A stretch of 64,000 nucleotides of DNA, taken from assembly GCF_033473495.1 (NCBI RefSeq), contig NC_088939.1, positions 3,782,001-3,846,000 on the forward strand. The letters are read 5' to 3'. Positions within the stretch are counted from its first letter, which is position 1. Each line of letters opens with the position of its first letter. The notes under the pieces were generated by a model that had not been told where the DNA came from, made no database searches, and saw only the letters and a program-made list of their open reading frames with translations. Positions 53,170 through 63,230 of this stretch are shown here, in pieces. A program made the translations under genes and the position numbers. This DNA is from Cercospora beticola (taxonomy: Eukaryota > Ascomycota > Dothideomycetes > Mycosphaerellales > Mycosphaerellaceae).

Positions 53170-53829
53170 ATGCCATCCTCGCTGCTCTCACACTCCCTCC
53201 GCCCATCTCTCATATCATCAGATGCCGCGCAATATGTGTGCAAAACATGCCGCCGCAACACTGCATCGTACCGACGGACGAGAAAGATGCTCCGCGTGAA
53301 GCAGGATCCTTCATTCGCGCCCTCGACGACAGAGAAGACCGAACACATCATCTACAACCCTCCGCCGAGCGCGCCGAATGTATATCACACACCACCGAAG
53401 TTTTTGCCTGAGTCTGATCCACGGAGGAAGCTACACATCGAAGCTGCTGCTGCAGCGGCAGCAGATGCACCCCAAAAGTCCACATCAGTCCTTGCCGCAA
53501 TAGCAGCACAACGAGCGGCATCACAATCGAAAGCCGCAGACTTGAAGCCTATACGGCCTATATACGAGAAGAAATACCATCTCACACAAGACGATATTGA
53601 TGAAATCCGGAGGTTACGGATGGAGGATCCCAAACACTGGTCACGATTAAGATTGGCGGAAAAGTTCAATTGCTCGCAGTTCTTTGTCAGTTTGTGCGTT
53701 ACCGCACCGGAAGTAGCAAAAGAGAAGGACGCGGAAGCCGATGCCGCCAGAGCGAGATGGGGCCGACGGAAGAAGGAAGCACGAGAGGCCAGGGTCGAGA
53801 GGAAGAAGCTTTGGGGGCAGGAGGCGTGA
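53170..53829 (+). CDS. MRPL20: Mitochondrial ribosomal protein mL58 (MRPL20)
   Basis: Single exon, 219 aa. An N-terminal basic, Ser-rich presequence (MPSSLLSHSLRPSLISSDAA) is followed by a CxxC (CKTC). The family core lies in the second half: KPIRPIYEKKYHLTQDDIDEIRRLRMEDPKHWSRLRLAEKFNCSQFFV, then a long basic helix (AARARWGRRKKEAREARVERKKLWGQEA). This pattern matches fungal mL58/L20 of the mitochondrial large subunit. A poly-Ala run sits at ~91-100. Confidence 0.9.
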   Translation: MPSSLLSHSLRPSLISSDAAQYVCKTCRRNTASYRRTRKMLRVKQDPSFAPSTTEKTEHIIYNPPPSAPNVYHTPPKFLPESDPRRKLHIEAAAAAAADAPQKSTSVLAAIAAQRAASQSKAADLKPIRPIYEKKYHLTQDDIDEIRRLRMEDPKHWSRLRLAEKFNCSQFFVSLCVTAPEVAKEKDAEADAARARWGRRKKEAREARVERKKLWGQEA

Positions 53830-54347
53830 GCGCCGGAATAATGAGGGAAATGGATACAGACCTCAGTCAGAAAACGCATTCAAAAGCACGCCCCGCGACA
53901 GCTCACAGACTGTTTGTGCCGTGTCGCACTGCCATTGGCGAGCGATGAGCTATTTGGGAGACCAGCTCGAGCCTGTTCCGGGGCAGCTTTTCCCTGCTGT
54001 ACAAGCGGCATACCTCCTAGCAGAGGATACAGTAGGGCCCACGACCGAGCGCGGCCCTACCTATCGCACGTGGTCGAAGCCAGGAGTGCGTGCAGTTGGT
54101 CCGCCACGAGTCATAGGCATGCGATGTACACACATGCACGACATGTACGATATCAAAACAACATCAGGAAGACAATCGCAGAGCTCGTGATTTCCACGCT
54201 TCGCCTCACAGCATCGGAAGAGCGCTGACCTATCGACCCTCACTTACCATACAAGCAGCCAGCTGCAACTACTTGAGTGAGAGACGAACTTCTATACACT
54301 GCAGCACCTACATCTAATTCGAGTCTCAAGCTGGTAATTCCTGTAAC
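53830..54347. other. Convergent intergenic region with a GC hairpin
   Basis: Between the mL58 stop and the hydrolase stop. GTAGGGCC (54032-54039) and GGCCCTAC (54053-54060) form a perfect 8-bp stem with a 13-nt loop. No gene seen. Confidence 0.45.
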
Positions 54348-55429
54348 TCAATTCTTCTGCTCCAATAACCACTGCACGCCTTTGACAGAATCTTCAACAA
54401 ACCTTTTGCTGGCTTTCATTGTTGGGAAAATGCTCCAATATCCGTGCGGCTGTCCAGGATACATATCGACCTTAGTCTCCGTGCCCTCATCTTCCCTCAA
54501 AAGCCTCTCGTAAACCAGTGCCTCATCACGCAGAGGATCTGCGCCACAGATCTGGAAGTACTGCGGTGGAAGGCCCTTGTGGCCTGTCTTCCAGACCAAA
54601 GGGCTGAAGAGAGGATCACTTCGGTCTTTGGGCTCGATATAGTTGTTGAGGAAAAGTTCCATCGCTCCGTGGCTGAGAATTGGGGCATTGCGTAACTGGT
54701 CTCGAGACAAAAGGTCTTTCTTGAATTGTTCCGGGTAGGCAGAGTTGTCACAGACGGCTGGGATCATGAGGTGGCAGCCTGTAACGGGCGGCGAGAGATT
54801 CTCGTCGCGGGCGAGATGAGACATCGTGGCTGTAATGTTGCCGCCAGCGGATGTGCCGCCGATTGTGAAGCCTTTGGAAGGATCCGCTCCTAATGCCGTT
54901 GCGTTTGCTGCAGCCTAATATCCCTGGAGTCAGCAGTGGCACTGTGAGCTGCTCGACCCTCCCTGATACCACTCACCCATTTGGTAGCATCCCAGCAATC
55001 ATTGTGCGCAGTGGGAAACTTCCACTCTGGCCCAAGCCTGTAATCGATGTTCACCACCGTCATGCCCAATTTGCTCGCCATGAGCTTGCACAACAGGTCC
55101 TCGCCTGTCAAATCACCAATGCACCACCCACCGCCATGATACATCACGCCCAAAGGCCCTGGCGCTGGCACGTTTTGAGGATGATATGTTCTCACGGTGA
55201 TCTCGTGTCCGTCCCGCATCTTGACTTGGTGGTCTTGTTCTTTCACATCAGTGAAAACGGGTGGAGCCATGGCTTGAGCCATAGCTTTCTTTGCGTTCTC
55301 GAGGAAGTCTCGCATCGCCTGTATATTGGGAAAGGCGCCCAAATCTGGGCTACCGCCCGCAGCTTTGACGGTTTCGTTCCATTCTTCGTCAAGTTGACCA
55401 AGAGAGGACCAATTCTTAATGTCTGCCAT
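54348..55429 (-). CDS. HSL-type alpha/beta hydrolase (esterase/lipase)
   Basis: Exon 1 54977-55429 and exon 2 54348-54914, with a 62-nt phase-0 intron 54915-54976 (GTGAGT..ATTAG); the product is 339 aa. The oxyanion-hole motif HGGGW is at ~103, followed by DYRLGPEWKFP. After the splice the nucleophile elbow GGTSAGGN (GxSxG) appears; DPLRDE holds the likely acid and QPHGYWS the His. This is the HGGG-type hormone-sensitive-lipase family, acting on short-chain esters or secondary metabolites. No signal peptide, so intracellular. Confidence 0.92.
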
Positions 55430-56111
55430 AGTGGGTCAATCAAGAGATCGATCTAAAGCAGCTTGATAATCGAGGAGTAATGAAGGTAAGATTGGGGTGA
55501 GTAGGAAAGAAAGAGAGGTGGATGTGCCCTCTTGTACCTTGCCTCCTCATGAACAGAAACACTACAATAGCCGGGCGTCGATCACGGGTACGCCGTCTGC
55601 TTGAGCTCTTCAGCCCAAGGATGCAATGTCGGGCTGGATCGTGACCGATCACCGCGTGGGTGTAGCAAGACTAGTACTAGCATTGAGCTTACGATAGGAA
55701 GAGGGGTAGGAAGGCCTTCGACCGGTTCGGTAATCTGGGCGGTATAGTGTAGAAGGGTCTCAATAGCTTGGCTAAGGTGATCGGCAACGTCGAGCTGAAA
55801 CTGAAGTCGCGAGTCCTTTCATGGCAGCCGTGGCTAACGATTTTTGTACAGTACTCTATATCATCATCAAATTTCTTGTATCATCTATCATAATCTCAAG
55901 AGGATGGTATGCGGCATATATCCCCGGCTCGTAATGTTAGCTGATGTCGGGTCGTACGACTCGAACTGTCCATCGTTAAAAGCCTTGGCGCTACGGAGCC
56001 AGAGTATCCGGAAGAACATTGTGCTCAAACATAATCCACTCTTCCGAGTGGCCCGCGACAGCCTTGCGACTAGGACCGTAAAAGCTGAAGGAATATTTTA
56101 TCAGATAGGGC
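55430..56111. other. Intergenic, no gene seen
   Basis: Promoter of the hydrolase and 3' flank of HIS4. AT-rich around 55840-55900. No supported frame. Confidence 0.45.
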
Positions 56112-58772
56112 TCACGCTGCATGCTTGTCCAAATACTCTAAGCGGATTTCGACTGCGCGGCGATGCGCCTCAAGCTCTTCGACCTTCGCAAGTTGCATCA
56201 CCGCCTTGCCAACGTTACGGAGGCCTTCAGAAGTCAAATTTGACGATGTAATGTGCTTCACATAGCTCGCCAGGTTCACTCCGGAGTACTGCTTGGCATA
56301 TCCATAAGTGGGCAGCGAGTGATTGACGCCTGCCGAGTAGTCGCCGACGGACTCAGGAGTCCAGGCACCACAGAAGACGGATCCGGCATTCTGCACCATC
56401 TCACGAACAGCCAAGGGGTCCTGCACTTGCAGAATCAAGTGCTCTGGAGCATACTGGTTGCTCAACGCCATCGCTTCCTCAATATCTTCCACGACAAGAG
56501 TGACCGAGTGGCTGATGGCGCCACGAACCATATCGACACGAGGAAGGGCCATAGCTTGCCTGTGCAGTTCGTCCTCGATTGCTTGCACTTCGGATTCGTC
56601 TAACCCGACCGCAATACACACCACCTGTGAATCAACACCATGCTCTGCTTGCGACAACAAATCGCTCGCGACGAAGGCTGGGTTGGCGGTCTTATCAGCG
56701 ATGACCAACACTTCTGAGGGTCCGGCAGGCATATCGATGCTGACATTGGCACTGGTGTCGTTGCTAACAATCATCTTAGCAGCAGTGACGAATTGATTGC
56801 CCGGTCCTAGAATCTTGTCGACTTTGGTGACATTCTCTGTTCCGTAGGCCATGGCTGCCACGGCTTGAGCACCACCTGCCAGGACGATACTCTCGGCGCC
56901 AACCTTGTGTGCAGCGTACACGACTTCAGGCGTGAGCTTGCCGTCTGCACGAGGTGGAGAGGCCAACACGATACGCTTGCAACCAGCGACCTGCGCAGGC
57001 ACACCAAGCATCAGTGCGGTTGAGGGCAAGACTGCGGTACCTCCAGGAACGTAAAGTCCCACGTTCTCAATAGGCCGCACGAAACGTGAGCAGACGACCC
57101 CCGGCATTGTCTCGACCTCGAGCGGTTTGGTTTCCTTTTGCGCGGCATGGAATTTGCGGATGTTCTCGTATGAGATATCGATCGCTTCGATGGTCTCAGT
57201 TGGTAGTTGCATGAGCTCCTGTGGGAACGGCGCTTTCAGAACAGGTGTAGTCAACGAGGTGGCCTTCTCAAACTTGTGAGTGTATTCGAGCAGAGCTGCA
57301 TCCCCTCTGGCTCGAATGTCCTTGATGATCGGATTGACAATGCCCATAATCTTCTCTGTAGATCTCTGCGACGGCCGCTTGAGTGCCTCTTGTACTGCTT
57401 CAGGATTGGACTGCGATGTCACCAATCTGTTCATTCGGATCTTGCCTTCGTTGTCCAATCCGGCCGGGTCGTCCTTGCTCTTCGGCTGTGATTCTGCCTC
57501 TTTGATCTCTTCCTGTGTGGCCTTGCCATTGGCAGGCGTAGCGCCATTGGTCGTTACACCGAACTTCTCCGCATATGGTCCCTTTGCGTCTCCCTTTCTC
57601 CTCTTGACCTTTACACTCTTCGCATCCAGGTTCCGCTCGATATCTTCCAGACTTACTCCAGCGGCCACGGCCTTGGTCAAAGTGAAGTATAGTACGTCCG
57701 CCGCCTCGAATGCGATCTCTTCCTTAGACTGAGCCTCCGTGAGCTCGGAAGCTTCTTCCATAATCTTTGCATTGAGCATCTTCGAATCGTTGAACAATCT
57801 CGCTGTGTACGAGCCTTCCGGCGCCGAGCGTTTCCTGCTTTGCAATGTCTTTTGCAACTTGGACAAGCCGCGATACTGCCCAAAGCACGTTGCGGTCTGC
57901 AGGTGGCAGAAGCCGTGTCCTTGTTGGCGTACAACGAAGCAAAGTGTATCCTGATCGCAGTCTGCATCTATGCGCACCAGCTCTTGCCAATCGCCGCTTG
58001 TATCGCCTTTCCTCCAGAGCCCCCGCTTTCGACTGTGGTATACGCCTCTTCCTGATCGCAAGCTCTCAGCCACGCTCTCCTCATTGCTGTAAACCAGACC
58101 AAGAGCCACGCCTCGCTCATCCGTAACAAGCGTTGTGAATAAGCCGTCCGGGCGATCGCTCTTCACCTGTGCCAGCAAGAGAGAGGCCACGTGAATGCTG
58201 TCAGGGGAGGTTTCAGCATCGATGCTCAATTGCGATGCTGGTATTATCGGGACAGCATCTTGGCGGCCAAGCTCTATCGCTTCCTGTTCTGTGATGTGCT
58301 GCTTCGAAACGTAGACCGGCGGTCGATTCTTGCCCAGCTCCTTCAATATGTTGCTGACATTCTCGACGCTGCCCACATTTTGCAGTAATAGGCCAAAGGA
58401 TGTCCCGTCTACAGCTTGCGTATCTTCACCTACCGATGCCGTAGGACAGTATACTACTCTGCTCAGATCCAATCCTTTGACATTCTTAAGCTCAGCGGCT
58501 TGTTGGCTTCGAACGAAAACTTTCGCTGCGCCAGCGTCTAGGAGGTCGACGACGTCTTGTTGTGTCTCGAGACCGAACACCACAAGGTATACCGGGAAAC
58601 GACCAACAGCGTCCTTGAGCAAGGTGAATGCCTTTTCAAGGTTCGAGGTGGTGACAGTAGTGACCAGCCCTCCAGTGTAGGCCAATTCCTTGGAATCCTG
58701 GATCTGCTCGACTCCCTCGTAAGACTCCAAGTCGATTGCAGCCAGAAACGGTGGTGATCGCTCAGCAGCCAT
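56112..58772 (-). CDS. HIS4: HIS4: trifunctional histidine biosynthesis enzyme
   Basis: Single exon, 886 aa from ATG 58772 (the frame is open 5 codons further, but that starts with TTG). Three enzyme modules in order: an N-terminal region ending in phosphoribosyl-AMP cyclohydrolase (DCDQDTLCFVVRQQGHGFCHLQTATCFG, zinc Cys/His), phosphoribosyl-ATP pyrophosphatase (SYTARLFNDSKMLNAKIMEEASELTEAQ, acidic helix with LFND and EEASEL), and histidinol dehydrogenase (LGPGNQFVTAAK, DMPAGPSEVLVIAD, LLSQAEHGVDSQV). These catalyse steps 2, 3 and 9-10 of histidine synthesis in the cytosol. A Lys/Glu-rich linker joins the second and third modules. A TGAGTC element lies just upstream. Confidence 0.96.
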   Translation of the reverse strand: MAAERSPPFLAAIDLESYEGVEQIQDSKELAYTGGLVTTVTTSNLEKAFTLLKDAVGRFPVYLVVFGLETQQDVVDLLDAGAAKVFVRSQQAAELKNVKGLDLSRVVYCPTASVGEDTQAVDGTSFGLLLQNVGSVENVSNILKELGKNRPPVYVSKQHITEQEAIELGRQDAVPIIPASQLSIDAETSPDSIHVASLLLAQVKSDRPDGLFTTLVTDERGVALGLVYSNEESVAESLRSGRGVYHSRKRGLWRKGDTSGDWQELVRIDADCDQDTLCFVVRQQGHGFCHLQTATCFGQYRGLSKLQKTLQSRKRSAPEGSYTARLFNDSKMLNAKIMEEASELTEAQSKEEIAFEAADVLYFTLTKAVAAGVSLEDIERNLDAKSVKVKRRKGDAKGPYAEKFGVTTNGATPANGKATQEEIKEAESQPKSKDDPAGLDNEGKIRMNRLVTSQSNPEAVQEALKRPSQRSTEKIMGIVNPIIKDIRARGDAALLEYTHKFEKATSLTTPVLKAPFPQELMQLPTETIEAIDISYENIRKFHAAQKETKPLEVETMPGVVCSRFVRPIENVGLYVPGGTAVLPSTALMLGVPAQVAGCKRIVLASPPRADGKLTPEVVYAAHKVGAESIVLAGGAQAVAAMAYGTENVTKVDKILGPGNQFVTAAKMIVSNDTSANVSIDMPAGPSEVLVIADKTANPAFVASDLLSQAEHGVDSQVVCIAVGLDESEVQAIEDELHRQAMALPRVDMVRGAISHSVTLVVEDIEEAMALSNQYAPEHLILQVQDPLAVREMVQNAGSVFCGAWTPESVGDYSAGVNHSLPTYGYAKQYSGVNLASYVKHITSSNLTSEGLRNVGKAVMQLAKVEELEAHRRAVEIRLEYLDKHAA

Positions 58773-59024
58773 AATTTCGTGTCCCAATGGCTCGCTTTGG
58801 TGGGTGCAGGAGCAGGACAGAATATTGCATCGGATGTGAGTCGAACAAAATAGTCTGCCCCACCGAGGTCATCATCACTTTCTGCAGGGACCACCTGCAA
58901 ATGGTCCATGCTTTCTGGTCTCAGATCTGGGACGATCATCTGTCCCATTCTGCACCGCACACCTCCACCAACTCGAATCATGGCAATACTGCGGTGACTG
59001 CCTCCTTGCAATCGCAATGGATCA
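58773..59024. promoter_or_regulatory. Bidirectional promoter HIS4 / hydrolase, with Gcn4-like element
   Basis: 252 bp between divergent ATGs. TGAGTC at 58837-58842 is six of seven bases of the Gcn4/CPC1 site TGA(C/G)TCA, fitting general control of a histidine gene. A further TGACTG lies near the other end. Inference from motif and place. Confidence 0.35.
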
Positions 59025-60215
59025 ATGTTCGCGCTCCACTCCCGGAGCGGCGTGCGACGCCTACCAAGCAGACTCTCGAACCCGACGGGACGGTATTCCT
59101 CGAAATATGCCTTCACATGCCTTGCGACGTTGAGACCATCCATCGTACACCTGCGAACGGCTATCCGGGCTGCAAATGACACCCAACCATCCAGGCGTGC
59201 ATTCTGGAGTGGACTTCCATCAATCTTCGTGCCTCCTGTTGTCTTCATCTCCTTGCTTTTAGGACTATGGACGTACAAGTGCATGATGACTGTGCTGTTC
59301 CAGGACAAGATCATTTACATGCCCTATATGCCACCATATGCGCGGAAGGAGAAGGTTGAAGATTATGCTGCTGTGTGCAAGCCTGTGGAATGGGAACATC
59401 TACATATTACATCGACAGATGGCACGAGGATTGCGCTATGCATTGGGAAAATCAGCTCTGCGAGCAAACAAAGCACGAAAAGGAAGGTCGTGATATGCTA
59501 CTTTCAGGGCAATGGTAGCAGCACGCCTCCAAGACTGCCATTGCTAAGTAACACTCTCAAAGCCATTGAAGCTCAAGCTGTCGCCGATGGGCAAACTTCA
59601 GACGTGGAATTCGTGCTTGTTGCTCTATCTTACCGCGGCTACTGGACTTCGGGCGGTCGTGCATCCCAGAAGGGCATCGAAGAGGATTCTAAGGCAATGC
59701 TGAAGTGGATTGAGACCACGCAAACCACTGCAAGCACTGAGACGCAGATCTTCTTCTGGGGCCAGAGCATCGGCGCAGGCGTGGCAACCACTGTCGCTGC
59801 TTCCTATGTCTCCGCCAATAAAGCTGGGCCTAGGCCTAATATCAGTGGCTTGATCCTCGAAACGCCCTTCACAGGTATCAAGAGTATGCTATTAGCGCTG
59901 TATCCGCAGAAGTGGCTACCCTATCGATATCTCTGGCCGTTTCTTTGGAATCACTGGGACAGCCAAGCTGCTTTGCAGGCGATTGCTCGTGTAGATAGTC
60001 CTCCGACTATCCTCATCATGCCGGCGACACGCGATGAAGTTGTGCCTCCTAGCGAGGCCGACAAGCTTGAGCGGATTGCACGCAGGGCTGATCTGCGAAC
60101 ACTGAGGACCGACATCATTGGCGCGCTGCACACTGAAGCCACTACACGGAAAGAAGGTCAGGTCGCGGTTGCAAAGTTCGTGTGGGACGTGGTGAGTGAA
60201 GTGAAAACCAAGTGA
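59025..60215 (+). CDS. Membrane-anchored alpha/beta hydrolase (ABHD12/13, Bem46-like)
   Basis: Single exon, 396 aa. An N-terminal basic segment precedes one membrane helix at ~66-88 (PSIFVPPVVFISLLLGLWTYKCMM), then IYMPYMPPYARKEKV. The hydrolase fold follows: LVALSYRGYWTSGG, nucleophile elbow GQSIGAG (~247), acid region RDEVVPP (~334) and catalytic His in GALHTEA (~363). This fits a type II anchored serine hydrolase of the ABHD13/Bem46 kind; fungal Bem46-like proteins act in polarity at the ER or plasma membrane. Substrate unknown. Confidence 0.85.
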   Translation: MFALHSRSGVRRLPSRLSNPTGRYSSKYAFTCLATLRPSIVHLRTAIRAANDTQPSRRAFWSGLPSIFVPPVVFISLLLGLWTYKCMMTVLFQDKIIYMPYMPPYARKEKVEDYAAVCKPVEWEHLHITSTDGTRIALCIGKISSASKQSTKRKVVICYFQGNGSSTPPRLPLLSNTLKAIEAQAVADGQTSDVEFVLVALSYRGYWTSGGRASQKGIEEDSKAMLKWIETTQTTASTETQIFFWGQSIGAGVATTVAASYVSANKAGPRPNISGLILETPFTGIKSMLLALYPQKWLPYRYLWPFLWNHWDSQAALQAIARVDSPPTILIMPATRDEVVPPSEADKLERIARRADLRTLRTDIIGALHTEATTRKEGQVAVAKFVWDVVSEVKTK

Positions 60216-61116
60216 GCTTCACTGCTCATTCCATTTTCATTCGATGGCCTCACTGCCGCTCTTGCCTGTCAAAACCCAACACCTTCTCCTCTTGAATTGT
60301 CTCAGGATCATGCTGGCACTTTCAGCCAATCATCGTAATACAGTGTGGGGCCAAATATGCGCCTATCTGCTTACGGCTTAGCACTCTTGGCTTGGATTAT
60401 ATAAACGCGTTCAGATCCCAACTTCACTGAATACAACCATTCTTGAGCGACCTTTGTCTCCCTCTGGCATATCGATGGAGTGAATGAATTCGAAGGTAGT
60501 ACTGGAACCGGACTCCTTGCTCGCTGTTTCAGGCTACATTTTGGAAAGTGAGGTGTAGGAGCTCCTGCCGTTTGTGCTGCAAATGGAAAGCGCAGGTCAC
60601 CGCGGGCTTTGCTATTAGATCGAGACTTTGATCACTTCTGACAACATCCATTCGTCCAAAGTACGCCCCAACATGTTACGCACTTACTCAGGCCAGTCTA
60701 AGTCGTTTATCCTCGGAGTCTTCTAGTCGCGCTCAGCAAAACGCCCTGCCAGCAAAAGGCACCTCGCAACAACGCATCTAGTTGGAAACATCTATTTCCT
60801 CCTCACGGATGCGACCATCTCGTCGAAGCACAGAGTACGTATCATGCCGCCTCCAGGTGAACGAGTGTCTCATGGCGTTCAACGGCGCCAGAGTGCACCA
60901 CGCGCACATGCGACTGCGACGACCGTTGCCGTGTGGCGTGAGCGCGTTGCATGCTGCTCGGCCGTTGTTAGGCGCAGAAGGCACGAGGCTAACGTGTTGA
61001 TCAAGGTACTTCGTTAGCGCCAAGCCAAACAAGTCGTGCCACAGCGCGAGCCCATTGCGCACTTCGTTACCCAGACACCTATCTGCCCGAAACATCAAAA
61101 TCTGACATACAAAAAC
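60216..61116. other. Intergenic, no gene seen
   Basis: 0.9 kb between two plus-strand genes. A 164-codon minus frame (60778-61272) overlaps the next gene's start and has no domain. Confidence 0.45.
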
Positions 61117-63018
61117 ATGGGCAACGAAGCGTCGAAGACAGACACTCAACCGAGTAAGGAGATAGCTGAGCTGCAACCCGTATGGGCGAAGATTGACGAG
61201 TGGCTGAACCGGGAGCCGCTTACCGAGCCTAATGGAGCTGCAGAAAGGCACAATGCAATCGATGCCGAGCACCTAGAGCCTGTGGATTCCGGAGACCCGC
61301 AACTGACTCAGGATGAGATTGGTCCGGCAAGGAATAAACAAGCGGCACCAGCAGCCTCATCAGACAGCGTATCCTTACGCGCTGACGACCGTATCGCGCC
61401 GCGCACACAGACCCAACGCGACGAAGCTAGGAAGCTGGCTCTTGGCAAGCAAGCACAGCTGATTGCAAAACAGCGTGCGAAGCAAGTCTCAACGACTGAA
61501 AAGGAACAACCAGGTGATTGGCAAACGATACCGTTAGAGGAACAGTCGTCAAGAAAATCGCTAGCTTCTGAACGCTCCAATGAAGCTTTCATCGAAGTTC
61601 GGGAAGCGGATGCTCTTGCTGGCTGGAATGCGAGGAAACAGCGTCGTCCAGCAAGCTCTACTGCGATTGACACCAACAGCCGGAGGCCAGGCCTCGCTAG
61701 CGACAGGAGCATCTTGCGTGACGCCTCGGCCACTGCTAGTCGAACCAGCGTACAAGCCGCAGAAGATGTTTTACAGGCAAACACGAGAGCATTTACAAAC
61801 GTGCGAACTGACTCCGCAGCTGCTCGGCCCCTAGGGTCGAAGCAGGTCGCAGACGACGGACCAACTATCTCGAACAACAACAACAAGCGCACTGCATCTG
61901 CACCAGATTCACACATCTCAGGTGGACGAGACTTCCAAGGCATACACATTAAGAAGCGACCACGCGCGGAGATGACTTCCCTAACCTCTCCCATTTCGCC
62001 ACCGGCCACTTCCTCAGAGGCTGACCTTCGACCGCCGGAATGGTACGCCAAGCTCAGCGCCTCGACCAAACGAGGCACAGGAACGAGCAATGCAGACACA
62101 CTCCTCCAGCGTATCAAAGACCAGATATCGAAGCTTAAGAGGTCCGGCCCAAATGTAAACAACTTAAAGGAAATGAACGAGCTTCGAGACATGCTGCATG
62201 AGGCGCCATTCCTCGCGATGGGGCCCGCTGGTGCCCAGCTCGTTCGTAACAAGCGAATGCTGCATAACGATGACGGTCTGCCGCAGCTGTTCGATGATCG
62301 GTACGCTGGCAGTATGGCAGGGCATTGGCCATGGGACGTAAAGTCCGATGCAAAGGAGCTATATTACAGATGGTGCTCAAAGAACTTCGATGACAATTTG
62401 CTACACGGCATCATTACATCACAGAAGGGCAAGCATGCGGAAGACGACCGGTCAGCAGATCAAGTGGACAAAACGTGTCAAGTATCGTCCAAGTATATTG
62501 GAAATGGCAAATTGGTCAATGGCCAATGGTGGCCCACACTTCTCTGCGCCCTTCGCGATGGCGCGCACGGCGACAGTCAATCTGGAATCTCAGGTGAAAC
62601 CAATGTCGCCGCATATTCGTGCTTCATGAGCGGCGGCAAAAATCACATTTACGAAGACAAGGATATGGGTGACGTTGTTGAGTATTGCGGCCAAGACAGT
62701 GACATCCCCGGCCAGGTCTCGCGCGGCACGTCTCTCCTGCAGAGGAACGTATCCGAGAAAGTGCCAGTCCGCTTCATCCGCTCTTACAAAGTCAATTCGA
62801 AGTATGCTCCTTCGAAAGGCTTCCGCTATGATGGCCTATATGATGTCGTCAGCTCTGAATTGCTGGACGAATCGAAGGGAAGGTACAGATTCAAGCTTGT
62901 CCGGCGACCTGGTCAAGGCCCAATTCGAGGTGGGAATGGACCAGAAGCTCGACCAACCAAGCAAGAGGTGTCGCGTTTCGAACAAGACAAGCGTTTCAGG
63001 GGCTATGGTAAGGACTAG
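61117..63018 (+). CDS. SRA/YDG-domain protein
   Basis: Single exon, 633 aa from ATG 61117; the frame is open 27 codons further upstream but from GTG. The N-terminus MGNEASKT fits an N-myristoylation site. Residues ~30-400 are polar and disordered. The C-terminal SRA/YDG domain spans ~450-605: GQWWPTLLCALRDGAHGDSQ, SGISGETNVAAYSCFMSGG, YEDKDMGDVVEYCG, then LLQRNVSEKVPVRFIRSY, FRYDGLYDVV (the YDG motif) and FKLVRRPGQGPI. SRA domains flip and bind methylated or hemimethylated cytosine. No RING, SET or PHD is attached, so it may act as a reader or adaptor. Confidence 0.88.
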   Translation: MGNEASKTDTQPSKEIAELQPVWAKIDEWLNREPLTEPNGAAERHNAIDAEHLEPVDSGDPQLTQDEIGPARNKQAAPAASSDSVSLRADDRIAPRTQTQRDEARKLALGKQAQLIAKQRAKQVSTTEKEQPGDWQTIPLEEQSSRKSLASERSNEAFIEVREADALAGWNARKQRRPASSTAIDTNSRRPGLASDRSILRDASATASRTSVQAAEDVLQANTRAFTNVRTDSAAARPLGSKQVADDGPTISNNNNKRTASAPDSHISGGRDFQGIHIKKRPRAEMTSLTSPISPPATSSEADLRPPEWYAKLSASTKRGTGTSNADTLLQRIKDQISKLKRSGPNVNNLKEMNELRDMLHEAPFLAMGPAGAQLVRNKRMLHNDDGLPQLFDDRYAGSMAGHWPWDVKSDAKELYYRWCSKNFDDNLLHGIITSQKGKHAEDDRSADQVDKTCQVSSKYIGNGKLVNGQWWPTLLCALRDGAHGDSQSGISGETNVAAYSCFMSGGKNHIYEDKDMGDVVEYCGQDSDIPGQVSRGTSLLQRNVSEKVPVRFIRSYKVNSKYAPSKGFRYDGLYDVVSSELLDESKGRYRFKLVRRPGQGPIRGGNGPEARPTKQEVSRFEQDKRFRGYGKD

Positions 63019-63230
63019 GGCGCACAGTATGTGATCAGTCAGACATAGTATTACCAAGTTGCACAGAGATGGAGGACATGACACGCAGTGGAATGACGAG
63101 GAAAGCACGAACCTTCGTGAAGTATGCGGCTCTGGGCCGCCCGAGACGGACTTCGAATGGGACAGATGCTTGGGCCCAGGAAATATATGGTTTGCGTTGC
63201 AAACTGATTTCGAGATACCCCAAAAGAGTA
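63019..63230. other. Convergent spacer
   Basis: Short region between two convergent genes. No separate feature seen. Confidence 0.4.

Noticed and set aside
58773..58787. Five extra codons at the HIS4 start
   Set aside because: They begin at TTG; the first ATG is 58772.
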